Origin: Betaproteobacteria bacterium
Lineage (GTDB): Bacteria; Pseudomonadota; Gammaproteobacteria; Burkholderiales; SG8-39
Assembly (NCBI GenBank): GCA_009693345.1
Contig: SHXL01000113.1
Span: 1 to 8,902 of the forward strand
Direction: 5' to 3'
DNA length: 8,902 nt
The translations under genes and the position numbers were made by a program. How positions within the stretch are numbered: the first letter of the stretch is position 1; the number at the start of each line of letters is the position of its first letter. Below, in pieces: positions 1 through 7,154 of this stretch. The notes beneath the pieces were generated by a model. That model had not been told where the DNA came from. It was given only the letters and a program-made list of their open reading frames with translations, and ran no database searches.

Positions 1-987
1 CGCGTCATTGCCGTCGGGCTGGTGGTGCTTGCCGCGATCGTTGCGGGGTTATGGCTGGATACCCGCGGCCGCATCGGTGCGACGCAGGAGGAACTCGCCA
101 AGCGCCTGCGCGACATCGAGAGCGAAACCCGCGACGCGCGCGCGCTGGGGCGGCAGAACCAGGAAGCGCTGCGCGAGGCGCTTGCCAAACTGGGCGCGCT
201 CGAAACCCGGCTTGCCGAATCGCAGAATCAGCAGCTCGCGCTGGAGGCGCTCTACCAGGAACTCGCGCGCAACCGCGACGAGTGGCAGCTCGCGGAGATC
301 GAACAGGTGCTGGCGATCGCGCAGCAGCAGCTCCAGCTTTCGGGCAACGTGCGTGCAGCGCTGCTCGCGCTGCAGCTCGCGGAGAGCCGCCTGTCGCGCG
401 TCGACCGGCCGCAGTTTCTTCCGGTGCGCCGCGCGCTGACGCGCGACATCGACCGCCTCAAGTCCCTCCCGGCGCTGGACGTGCCGGGCCTGTCCCTGGC
501 GATCGACCGGCTGATTGCCTCCGTGGACGCGATGCCGCTCGCTTTCGACGAGCGCGTCGAGCGCCCCGCGGCCGCCAAGGCGGCCAAATCCGCGCCCGGC
601 GCGGAAGAGAATTTTTTCGCGCGCCTGGGCGGCGAAGTATGGAAAGAGCTTCGCCAGCTGGTGGTGGTGCGCAAGGTCGAAGCGCCCGAGCCGCCGCTGC
701 TGCTGCCGCAGCAGGCCTGGTTCCTGCGGGAGAATCTCAAGCTGCGGCTGCTTAACGCCCGCCTTGCGCTGCTCACGAGAGACGAGGCGGGCTATCGCGA
801 GGACCTGCGCGTCGCGCAAGGCTGGATCCAGCGCTATTTCGACGCGCGGGCGAAGTCCTCCCAGGGCGCGCTGGCGCAGATGCGGCAACTCTCTTCGGCG
901 TCGATCAGCTTCGAGCCGCCTTCCATCGTGGACAGCCTCGAAGCGGTGCGCGGCTTTAAGTCGCGCCGCGAGCGCGGCAAGTCCTGA
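1..987 (+). CDS. hemX: HemX family membrane protein (5' partial)
   Basis: The reading frame is open from the first base, so the true start and cytoplasmic N-terminus lie upstream; 328 residues are visible. A hydrophobic helix fills residues 2-19 and is followed by a charged, Gln/Glu/Ala-rich stretch (about 20-100) that looks like a coiled coil. Next comes the conserved HemX block beginning RDEWQLAEIEQVL (about 92-105) and an Ala/Leu-rich helical region. This is the usual single-pass plan with a large periplasmic domain. Family members are often named uroporphyrinogen-III C-methyltransferase, but no SAM-methyltransferase motif is visible, and the biochemical role of HemX is not settled. In related bacteria the gene follows hemC and hemD and is sometimes fused to hemD; the missing 5' end prevents checking that here. 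hemY starts 10 bases downstream, which supports one operon. Confident in the family, not in a function. Confidence 0.9.
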   Translation, partial: RVIAVGLVVLAAIVAGLWLDTRGRIGATQEELAKRLRDIESETRDARALGRQNQEALREALAKLGALETRLAESQNQQLALEALYQELARNRDEWQLAEIEQVLAIAQQQLQLSGNVRAALLALQLAESRLSRVDRPQFLPVRRALTRDIDRLKSLPALDVPGLSLAIDRLIASVDAMPLAFDERVERPAAAKAAKSAPGAEENFFARLGGEVWKELRQLVVVRKVEAPEPPLLLPQQAWFLRENLKLRLLNARLALLTRDEAGYREDLRVAQGWIQRYFDARAKSSQGALAQMRQLSSASISFEPPSIVDSLEAVRGFKSRRERGKS

Positions 988-997
988 GTAGCGGCTG

Positions 998-2188
998 ATG
1001 CGCTGGCTTTTCTGGCTGATTGCGGTGTTTGCCGCCGCGGTGGCGTTGGCGCTCGCCGGACGCCTCGGCGAGGGCTACGTGCTGGCGGTCTATCCGCCCT
1101 GGCGGGTCGAGATCTCCCTGCTCCTCTGGGTACTCGCGCTGGCGGCGGCCTTCGCCATCACCTATCTCACGGTGCGCCTGATCAGCCACACGCTCGCGCT
1201 GCCGGCGCAGGTGCGCGCTTATAGGGAGGCGCGCAGGCACGCCCAGGCCCAGTCCGCTCTCACGAGCGCGCTGCAGTGCTATTTCGAAGGGCGCTACGCG
1301 CGCGCCGAGAAGGAGGCGGCGCTTGCCTGGGAGGCGGCCGCCGCGCCCGGCATCGCCGCCCTGATCGCGGCACGGGCCGCCCACCAGATGCACGAATACG
1401 AGCGTCGCGGCCAGTGGCTGGAGCGCGCCGAAGCCGCGGGTGAATCGCTGCACGCGGCGCGCCTGCTCACGCAGGCCGAGCTCGCGCTGGATGAGCGCGA
1501 CTTCATCGGCGCGCGCAACGCGCTGCGCAGCATGCACGGCACAGGGCCGCGGCATATCGGCACCGCGCTCATGCAATTGCGCGCCGAGCGCGGTGCGCAG
1601 AACTGGGAAGAGGTGCTGCGGCTCGCCTCGCTGCTCGTCAAGCGCGGCGCGCTTCCGCCCGCGATCGCGGAGGAGCACCGCGTGCAGGCCCATATCGAGC
1701 TGCTTGCGCGCGAATCGGGCGACCGTGGTTCGCTCGAGGCGCGCCTGCGGCGCACTCCGTCGGCCGACCTGGCGCATCCGCGCGTCGCGGCGGCGGCCGC
1801 GCTGCGCGCGGCGGCGCTGGGCGAAGTGGCACTCGCCCGCGAACTCCTCGAGCGCAGCCTCGGCGCGGAATGGAACGCCGCGCTGGTCGCGCTGTATGGC
1901 GACATCGGAAAGCTCGATGCGCAGAAGCGCCAGAATGAAGCGCGCGCCCGCATCGAGCGCGCCGAGCGCTGGCTGCGCGAGCATGCCGAAGACCCGCAGT
2001 TGCTCTCGACTCTCGGGCGGCTGTGCATGGCGGCGGAGCTCTGGGGCAAGGCGCAGAACTACCTCGAGGCCAGCCTTGCGTTCGCGCCGTCGCGCGCCGC
2101 GCACCTGGAACTCGCCCGGTTGGCCGAGCGCGAAGGACGCGCCGCGGAGGCGCAGAAACACTTTCGCAGCGCCGGGGAAATGCCATGA
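998..2188 (+). CDS. hemY: HemY, membrane-anchored TPR protein
   Basis: This 396-residue protein has two N-terminal hydrophobic helices (about 3-20 and 39-59) around a short loop containing YPPWRVE, then the conserved HemY_N region (REARR, ALQCYFEGRYARAEKEA, about 77-107). The rest is Ala/Arg/Glu-rich helical sequence of TPR type. The clearest repeat-like part is near the C-terminus (LGRLCMAAELWGKAQNYLEASLAFAPS). Length matches proteobacterial HemY. It is an inner-membrane protein associated with late haem synthesis, with no enzymatic motif. It should not be confused with the unrelated HemY oxidase of Gram-positive bacteria. The ATG at 998 is chosen because it puts the first membrane helix at residue 3. 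No strong ribosome binding site is visible, so coupling with hemX is likely. The stop overlaps the ATG of the following Bug gene. Confidence 0.92.
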   Translation: MRWLFWLIAVFAAAVALALAGRLGEGYVLAVYPPWRVEISLLLWVLALAAAFAITYLTVRLISHTLALPAQVRAYREARRHAQAQSALTSALQCYFEGRYARAEKEAALAWEAAAAPGIAALIAARAAHQMHEYERRGQWLERAEAAGESLHAARLLTQAELALDERDFIGARNALRSMHGTGPRHIGTALMQLRAERGAQNWEEVLRLASLLVKRGALPPAIAEEHRVQAHIELLARESGDRGSLEARLRRTPSADLAHPRVAAAAALRAAALGEVALARELLERSLGAEWNAALVALYGDIGKLDAQKRQNEARARIERAERWLREHAEDPQLLSTLGRLCMAAELWGKAQNYLEASLAFAPSRAAHLELARLAEREGRAAEAQKHFRSAGEMP

Positions 2189-3138
2189 TCGCAGTTGTTT
2201 TTCGATTTCTGATGTTTTTTCTTGTTTCATTTTCCGTAACGGCGCAGACCTATCCGTCAAAACCCATCAAGATCATCGTTCCTTTCCCCGTGGGCGGCAT
2301 CGCCGACATCTACTCGCGGCTGATCGGCAACCGCTGGAGCGAAGCATTTGGGCAGCCGGTCTTGGTCGAAAACCGCACCGGCGCGAGCGGCAACATCGCC
2401 GCCGAGTTTGTGGCCAAATCACCGCCCGACGGCTACACGCTGGTGATGGGCAGCCTCGGCACCCATGCCGTCAACGTAAGCCTGTTCTCCAAATTGCCGT
2501 TCGACCCGGTGCGCGACTTCACACCGATCTGCCTCGCGTTGGAAGCCGAAGGCCTGCTGGCGCTGCATCCGTCCGTGCCGGCGCAGAACGTCGCCGAACT
2601 GATCGCGCTCGCGCGGGCGAAGCCCGGCGAACTGAGCTACGCCTCCGCGGGCACCGCGAGCCACCTCGCAGGAGAACGGTTCAAGGCGATGGCAAAAATG
2701 GACCTGCTGCACGTCCCCTACAAAGGCAACGTGCCCGCGATCACCGACCTGCTCGCGGGCCAGACCTCATTAATCTTCGCCACCATGCCCACCGTGCTCC
2801 CCCAAGCGAAAGCGGGCAGGCTGAAAGCGCTGGCCACCATCGGCACCCTGCGCTCCAAGGCGGCGCCGGACCTGCCGACCGTCGGCGAAACGCTGCCCGG
2901 CTTCGAACTCAACAACTGGGTTGGCCTCTTCGCCCCCGCCGGCACCCCGCCCGACATCGTGCGCCGCCTCAATGCCGAAACCGAGAAGTTCATGACCTCG
3001 AAGGAAATCGAAACCCGCCGCACTAACGAAGGCGCGCGCTTCATTCCCATGACGCCCCAGCAGTTCGGCGATTTCGTCAAAGCCGAAATCCTCAAATGGG
3101 CGCCGGTGGTCAAGGCGTCCGGCGCAAAAGCGATTTGA
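2185..3138 (+). CDS. Bug/TctC family periplasmic solute-binding protein
   Basis: This 317-residue protein is of typical length for the tripartite tricarboxylate transporter receptor (Bug) family. Residues 1-20 form a signal peptide: a very hydrophobic Phe/Val/Leu core ending SVTA, with probable cleavage A20-Q21. The mature part opens with YPSKPIKIIVPFPVGGIAD (23-41), the family's N-terminal ligand loop. Further signatures are ENRTGASGNIAAEFVAKSPP (62-81), SYASAGTASHLAGERF (151-166), HVPYKG (176-181), LPTVGE (230-235) and NNWVGLFAPAGTP (243-255). It would bind a small ligand, often a carboxylate, in the periplasm; the ligand cannot be read from sequence. The ATG at 2185 overlaps the hemY stop (ATGA) and has GGGGAA 5 bases upstream. 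A longer in-frame start at 2023 would lie inside hemY and spoil the signal peptide. No tctA or tctB gene adjoins it, so it is an orphan receptor, as is common in Burkholderiales. The signal-peptide codons are much AT-richer than the surroundings. Confidence 0.93.
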   Translation: MIAVVFRFLMFFLVSFSVTAQTYPSKPIKIIVPFPVGGIADIYSRLIGNRWSEAFGQPVLVENRTGASGNIAAEFVAKSPPDGYTLVMGSLGTHAVNVSLFSKLPFDPVRDFTPICLALEAEGLLALHPSVPAQNVAELIALARAKPGELSYASAGTASHLAGERFKAMAKMDLLHVPYKGNVPAITDLLAGQTSLIFATMPTVLPQAKAGRLKALATIGTLRSKAAPDLPTVGETLPGFELNNWVGLFAPAGTPPDIVRRLNAETEKFMTSKEIETRRTNEGARFIPMTPQQFGDFVKAEILKWAPVVKASGAKAI

Positions 3139-3160
3139 TCGCCTTCCATATATCGCCTGC

Positions 3161-3180
3161 CTAGACCCGCGAATGTCTAG
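3161..3180. terminator. Inverted repeat between convergent genes, possible weak terminator
   Basis: CTAGAC at 3161-3166 and GTCTAG at 3175-3180 form a perfect 6-base inverted repeat around an 8-base loop. It lies in the 38-base gap between the end of the Bug gene and the end of hemF, and its right arm includes the hemF TAG stop. Its position suits a bidirectional transcription end. The stem is short and only half G/C, and no T-run follows on either strand, so it is not a convincing intrinsic terminator. A second small repeat, GCGAT-TTG-ATCGC, spans 3130-3142 across the Bug stop codon. Confidence 0.25.
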
Positions 3181-4058
3181 AACCAATCGCGCGGCTTGAG
3201 AAAATCGTTGTAGAGCTTTGCCTCGGCTGAGCCGGGCGCGGGCTTCCAGTCGTAACGCCAGGTGACGGCCGGCGGCAGCGACATGAGGATGGATTCGGTG
3301 CGGCCACCGGATTGCAGGCCGAACAAGGTGCCCCGGTCGTACACCAGGTTGAATTCCACGTAGCGCCCGCGCCGGTAGCACTGGAAGGCGCGCTCGGCGT
3401 CGCCCCAGGGCATGGCGCGGCGGCGCTCCACGATCGGTGCGTAGGCGGTGATGAAATGGTCGCCGACCGAACGCACGAGTGAAAACGCCACGGGGAAATC
3501 GGGCGCCGCGAGATCGTCGAAGAAAATGCCGCCGATGCCGCGCGGCTCGTTGCGGTGCTTGAGGAAGAAATAGTCGTCGCACCACTTCTTGTAGCGCGGG
3601 TGCAAATCCGCGCCGTAGGGCTCCAGTGCGCGCCTGCAGGTGAGGTGGAAGTGCTTTGCGTCCTCCTCGAAGCCGTAGTAGGGCGTGAGGTCCATGCCGC
3701 CGCCGAACCACCAAGTATCCCCGGCGCAAAAGAAGCGCACGTTGAGGTGCACCGTGGGGCAATAGGGGTTGCGCGGATGCAGCACCAGCGACACGCCCAT
3801 CGCCTCGTAGCGCCTCCCGGCAATCTCCGGGTGGGCGGCCGAGGCGCTAGGCGGCAATTCCTTGCCCGAGACGTGCGAAAAGCCCACGGCGCCGCGCTCG
3901 AACAGCTTGCCGTCCTCGATGATGCAGGTGGTGCCGCCGCCGCCCTCGGCGCGCTCCCAGGCGTCGGCGGAGAAAGTATTGCCGTCCAGCGATTCGAGCG
4001 CCGAGACGATGCGCGCCTGCAGCGCGGTGAAATAGCCGCGGACCGGGCGCGTGTCCAC
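3177..4058 (-). CDS. hemF: Oxygen-dependent coproporphyrinogen-III oxidase
   Basis: HemF converts coproporphyrinogen III to protoporphyrinogen IX by two O2-dependent oxidative decarboxylations in the cytoplasm. The 293-residue length agrees with the E. coli enzyme (299). Diagnostic blocks run in order: GGGGTTCIIEDG (39-50), GVSLVLHPRNPYCPTVHLNV (88-107), WWFGGGMDLTPYYGFEEDAK (116-135), YKKWCDDYFFLKHRNEPRGI (156-175) and YRRGRYVEFNLVYDRGTLFG (228-247). His94, His104, His138 and His168 align by eye with the four metal-site histidines described for E. coli HemF. The start is a GTG at 4058, one base after the purD stop, with AGG about 7 bases upstream; this gives the expected N-terminus. It is the last gene of the leftward unit and ends against the convergent Bug gene. 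A shadow frame covering the same DNA (3161-4189) has no family resemblance. Confidence 0.96.
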   Translation of the reverse strand: MDTRPVRGYFTALQARIVSALESLDGNTFSADAWERAEGGGGTTCIIEDGKLFERGAVGFSHVSGKELPPSASAAHPEIAGRRYEAMGVSLVLHPRNPYCPTVHLNVRFFCAGDTWWFGGGMDLTPYYGFEEDAKHFHLTCRRALEPYGADLHPRYKKWCDDYFFLKHRNEPRGIGGIFFDDLAAPDFPVAFSLVRSVGDHFITAYAPIVERRRAMPWGDAERAFQCYRRGRYVEFNLVYDRGTLFGLQSGGRTESILMSLPPAVTWRYDWKPAPGSAEAKLYNDFLKPRDWF

Positions 4059-4059
4059 G

Positions 4060-5331
4060 TCAGCCTGTCTTTAAGGCACGGTGACCGATGTCTCTTCGGA
4101 GCTGCATGCCGTCGAAGCGGATTGCATCGGCCGTCTCGTAGGCGCGCGCGCGCGCCATCTTGAGCGAGCCGCCGAGCGCGGTGACGCAAAGCACTCGCCC
4201 CCCGTTGGTGACGAGCCGCTTGCCATCGAGCTTCGTTCCGGCCTGGAATACGCGGCAGTCCTCGGTAGGTTTCGGCAGCACGGTTATTTCATCGCCCTTG
4301 CGGGGCTCGTCGGGATAGCCGCTGGCCGCGAGCACCACACCCAGGGCCGGACGGCGATCCCATTCGGCCGCGGCGCGGTCCAATGTGCCCGCGAGTGCGT
4401 GCTCGACGAACGCGAGCAGGTCCGATTTCAGCCGCAGCATGATCGGTTGCGTCTCGGGGTCGCCGAGGCGGCAGTTGAATTCGAGCGTTCTCGGATTGCC
4501 CGCCTTGTCGATCATCAGGCCGGCGTAGAGAAAGCCGGAATAGGGCGTGCCGTCCTTCGCCATGCCGACAATTGCCGGCTGGATGATTTCGCGCATCACG
4601 CGCGCGTGCAGGCCCGGCGTCACCACCGGGGCGGGCGAGTAGGCGCCCATGCCGCCAGTATTCGGGCCCTGGTCGCCTTCCTTGAGGCGCTTGTGGTCCT
4701 GGCTGGTGGCCAGCGGCAGCGCGTGCGCGCCGTCCGCCATCACGATGAAGCTCGCTTCCTCGCCCTCGAGGAACTCCTCCACCACGACGCGTGCCCCGGC
4801 GTCGCCCAGCCGGTTGTGCACCAGCATCAGGTCGATTGCGGCCTTCGCTTCCGCGACCGTGGCCGCGACCACCACGCCCTTGCCAGCGGCCAGGCCGTCG
4901 GCCTTGATCACGATCGGCGCACCCTGCTCGTCGACGTATGCCTTCGCTTCCCGGGCATCCGCGAACGTAGCGTGCTTCGCCGTGGGCAGGCCATGACGCA
5001 GCATGAAGCGCTTGGCAAAATCTTTGGAGGCTTCTAGCTGCGCCGCGGCGCGCACCGGACCGAAGATCTTCAGGCCGGCGTCCTGAAACGCATCCACGAT
5101 GCCTGCGGCGAGCGGCGCTTCGGGGCCGACGACGGTGAGGTAGACCTGCTCTTTTCTTGCGAAGCCGATCAATTCCGGAATGGAGGCAATTTCCACATTT
5201 TCCAGACCATTCTCGGTCGCCGTGCCGCCGTTGCCGGGCGCGACAAACACCTTCTGCACCTTCGGGCTCTGCGCCAGCTTCCAGGCGATCGCGTGCTCGC
5301 GCCCCCCCGAACCGATGACGAGGAGCTTCAT
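4060..5331 (-). CDS. purD: Phosphoribosylamine--glycine ligase (GARS)
   Basis: PurD catalyses the second step of de novo purine synthesis, joining 5-phosphoribosylamine and glycine with ATP to give GAR. The 423 residues match the monofunctional bacterial enzyme. An N-terminal nucleotide-fold motif, GSGGREHA (7-14), is followed by PGNGGT (32-37), VVGPEAPLAAGIVD (67-80), the ATP-grasp loop IKADGLAAGKGVVV (142-155), QDHKRLKEGDQGPNTGGMGA (211-230) and the metal/ATP-binding EFNCRLGDPETQ (284-295). All expected motifs are intact, with no frameshift. The ATG at 5331 follows the purH stop by one base and has no Shine-Dalgarno sequence, so re-initiation by ribosomes finishing purH is likely. Pairing with purH puts two steps of the same pathway together; the following hemF belongs to another pathway. 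Confidence 0.97.
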   Translation of the reverse strand: MKLLVIGSGGREHAIAWKLAQSPKVQKVFVAPGNGGTATENGLENVEIASIPELIGFARKEQVYLTVVGPEAPLAAGIVDAFQDAGLKIFGPVRAAAQLEASKDFAKRFMLRHGLPTAKHATFADAREAKAYVDEQGAPIVIKADGLAAGKGVVVAATVAEAKAAIDLMLVHNRLGDAGARVVVEEFLEGEEASFIVMADGAHALPLATSQDHKRLKEGDQGPNTGGMGAYSPAPVVTPGLHARVMREIIQPAIVGMAKDGTPYSGFLYAGLMIDKAGNPRTLEFNCRLGDPETQPIMLRLKSDLLAFVEHALAGTLDRAAAEWDRRPALGVVLAASGYPDEPRKGDEITVLPKPTEDCRVFQAGTKLDGKRLVTNGGRVLCVTALGGSLKMARARAYETADAIRFDGMQLRRDIGHRALKTG

Positions 5332-5332
5332 A

Positions 5333-6889
5333 TCAGTGGCGAAAATGCCGCACGCCGGTGAATACCATGGCGACGCCGCGCTCGTCGGCCGCGGCGATGA
5401 CTTCCGCGTCGCGCACGCTGCCGCCGGGCTGGATCACCGCGGCGGCGCCGGCGTCGATAACCGCGTCCAGCCCGTCGCGGAAGGGGAAAAAAGCGTCCGA
5501 GGCGACCACCGAACCGGCAACTTCAAGACCCGCGTTCTTCGCCTTGATCGCGGCGATGCGAGCGCTGTCGACGCGGCTCATCTGCCCCGCACCGACACCG
5601 ACCGTGGCGCCATCGCGGCAGAACACGATCGCATTGGATTTCACGAATTTAGCCAGCTGCCATGCGAACAGCAGGTCGGCCCACTGCGTTTCACTGGGTT
5701 TCTTCTTCGTCTTTACGGACAAATCCTTTCTTTCGAGTGCCTTGGAATCACTGCTCTGCACCAGAAGGCCGCCGCCAACGCGCTTGAAATCATGCGCCTG
5801 CACTTCGTGCGACATCGGCACCTCGAGCACGCGCAGGTTCTGCTTGGCGGCGAGGAACGCGCGCGCCGCGGGCTCGATGCGCGGCGCGATGATCACTTCG
5901 GCGAACTGCTTGCCGATTTCCTCGGCGGTAGCGCCGTCGAGCGCGCGGTTGAAGGCGAGGATGCCGCCGAACGCGGACGTCGGATCGGTCCGGAAGGCCT
6001 TGCGGTAGGCCGCGAGCGGGCTCTCGGCGATTGCCGCGCCGCAGGGATTGGCGTGCTTGACGATGACGCAGGCGGGTTCGGCAAAAATTTTCACGCACTC
6101 CCAGGCCGCGTCGGCGTCCGCGACGTTGTTGTAGGAGAGCTCTTTCCCCTGCAGCACGGAATAGGAGGCGATGCCGCCCGCCACCGGCCGCGCGTCGCGG
6201 TAAAACGCCGCCGACTGGTGCGGATTCTCGCCGTAGCGCATGTCCTGCAGCTTGTGGAACTGCAGGCTGAATACGCCCGGGTAGGCGCCGCGCCTGTGCT
6301 CGTCGTCGAGGGAGAACAGATAGTTGGCGATCGCGCCATCGTAGCCGGCGGTGTGCGCGAATACTTTCCTCGCCAGCGCGAAGCGTGTTGCCGCAGCGAC
6401 GCCACCGGTCGAGCGCAGTTCTTCCAGCACGCGCGCGTAGTCCGCTGGATCCACGACTACCGCCACGTCTGCATGGTTTTTCGCCGCCGCGCGCAGCAGC
6501 GCCGGGCCGCCGATGTCGATGTTCTCCACCGCATTTTCGAGGGTGCAGTCCGGATCGGCTACCGTGGCCTGGAACGGGTAGAGGTTGACCACGACGAGGT
6601 CGATCGGCGCGATGCCCGCTTTCTCGATCGCCGCCATGTGCTCGCGGTTGTCGCGCCGCGCGAGGATGCCGCCATGGATCTTCGGGTGCAGCGTCTTCAC
6701 CCTGCCGTCCAGCATTTCCGGGAATCCAGTGTGCGCCGACACTTCGGTGACGCGGATGCCTTCCTTCTCGAGGAGCTTCGCTGTGCCCCCGGTGGACAGG
6801 ACCTGCACCCCAAGCGCGCCCAGGGCGCGCGCTAACTCGACCACGCCGGTCTTGTCGGAGACGCTGACGAGCGCCCGCGAGACTTTCAC
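5333..6889 (-). CDS. purH: Bifunctional AICAR formyltransferase / IMP cyclohydrolase
   Basis: PurH carries out the last two steps to IMP: formylation of AICAR using 10-formyl-tetrahydrofolate, then ring closure. The 518-residue length is standard. The N-terminal cyclohydrolase (MGS-like) domain shows ALVSVSDKTG (6-15), LSTGGTAKLL (31-40), DGRVKTLHPKIHGGIL (61-76) and NIDIGGPALLRAAAKNH (123-139). The transformylase domain shows MRYGENPHQ (217-225), VKHANPCGAA (277-286, carrying the Lys-His pair of the family's active site), TDPTSAFGGILAFN (301-314), GAGQMSRVDSA (433-443) and ASDAFFPFRDG (463-473). The start is a GTG at 6889, giving MKVSRALVSVSDKTG as in relatives; GGGGAA lies about 10 bases upstream in the 25-base gap after fis. 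No separate promoter is evident there, so transcription from the dusB-fis side is likely. Confidence 0.97.
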   Translation of the reverse strand: MKVSRALVSVSDKTGVVELARALGALGVQVLSTGGTAKLLEKEGIRVTEVSAHTGFPEMLDGRVKTLHPKIHGGILARRDNREHMAAIEKAGIAPIDLVVVNLYPFQATVADPDCTLENAVENIDIGGPALLRAAAKNHADVAVVVDPADYARVLEELRSTGGVAAATRFALARKVFAHTAGYDGAIANYLFSLDDEHRRGAYPGVFSLQFHKLQDMRYGENPHQSAAFYRDARPVAGGIASYSVLQGKELSYNNVADADAAWECVKIFAEPACVIVKHANPCGAAIAESPLAAYRKAFRTDPTSAFGGILAFNRALDGATAEEIGKQFAEVIIAPRIEPAARAFLAAKQNLRVLEVPMSHEVQAHDFKRVGGGLLVQSSDSKALERKDLSVKTKKKPSETQWADLLFAWQLAKFVKSNAIVFCRDGATVGVGAGQMSRVDSARIAAIKAKNAGLEVAGSVVASDAFFPFRDGLDAVIDAGAAAVIQPGGSVRDAEVIAAADERGVAMVFTGVRHFRH

Positions 6890-6914
6890 CGTCAGGGTTT
6901 CCCCGGCGATGCCT

Positions 6915-7154
6915 TCACGCCTTGATCCGCAGCTGCTGGATTTTCTTGCGCAGGGTGTTGCGGTCGATGCCGAGCATGGCGGCGGCGGCGCTCTGGTTGC
7001 CTTCGGCCTTGCTGAGCACCGTCTCGATGAGCGGCCGCTCGATGTTCTTCAGCACCATGTCGTAGATCGCGGTCGGCTTCTCGCCGTCCATGTCGCGGAA
7101 ATAGCGTTCCAGGGAGCGCTTAACCGCGTCGGCAAGTTCAGTATTCCTGCTCAT
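6915..7154 (-). CDS. fis: Fis family nucleoid-associated DNA-binding protein
   Basis: The protein has 79 residues. The C-terminal half, with NIERPLIETVLSKAEGNQSA (37-56) and AAAMLGIDRNTLRKKIQQL (57-75), closely follows E. coli Fis, including the helix-turn-helix that contacts DNA (about 53-75). Fis is a dimeric nucleoid protein that bends DNA and modulates rRNA, tRNA and many other promoters. Here the N-terminus is about 20 residues shorter than the 98-residue E. coli protein, so the beta-hairpin arm needed there for stimulating DNA invertases appears absent; short forms are usual in betaproteobacteria. The ATG at 7154 overlaps the dusB stop (ATGA), and dusB-fis coupling is widely conserved. 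A longer frame reaching 7364 lies inside dusB and is rejected. A NtrC C-terminal fragment is an alternative reading, but size and position favour Fis. Confidence 0.93.
   Translation of the reverse strand: MSRNTELADAVKRSLERYFRDMDGEKPTAIYDMVLKNIERPLIETVLSKAEGNQSAAAAMLGIDRNTLRKKIQQLRIKA

Noticed and set aside
2023..2184. Longer start for the Bug gene at 2023
   Set aside because: The extra 54 residues lie within hemY in another frame, are Arg/Gly-rich, and would bury the clear signal peptide.
956..2260. 434-codon open frame on the minus strand opposite hemY
   Set aside because: Shadow of hemY; it crosses the hemX-hemY and hemY-Bug junctions and shows no recognisable domain.
1440..3026. 528-codon plus-strand frame overlapping hemY and the Bug gene
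   Set aside because: It covers parts of two clear genes in another frame and has a low-complexity Arg/Ser/Ala composition, as expected from GC-rich shadow frames.
2770..3762. 330-codon minus-strand frame across the end of hemF and into the Bug gene
   Set aside because: Out of frame with hemF, antisense to the Bug gene, and Arg/Gly-rich without motifs.
5180..6835. 551-codon open frame on the plus strand opposite purH and purD
   Set aside because: It is antisense to two intact, motif-complete genes. High G/C third-position bias removes stops from opposite frames, and the translation is Arg/His/Ala-rich without any family resemblance.
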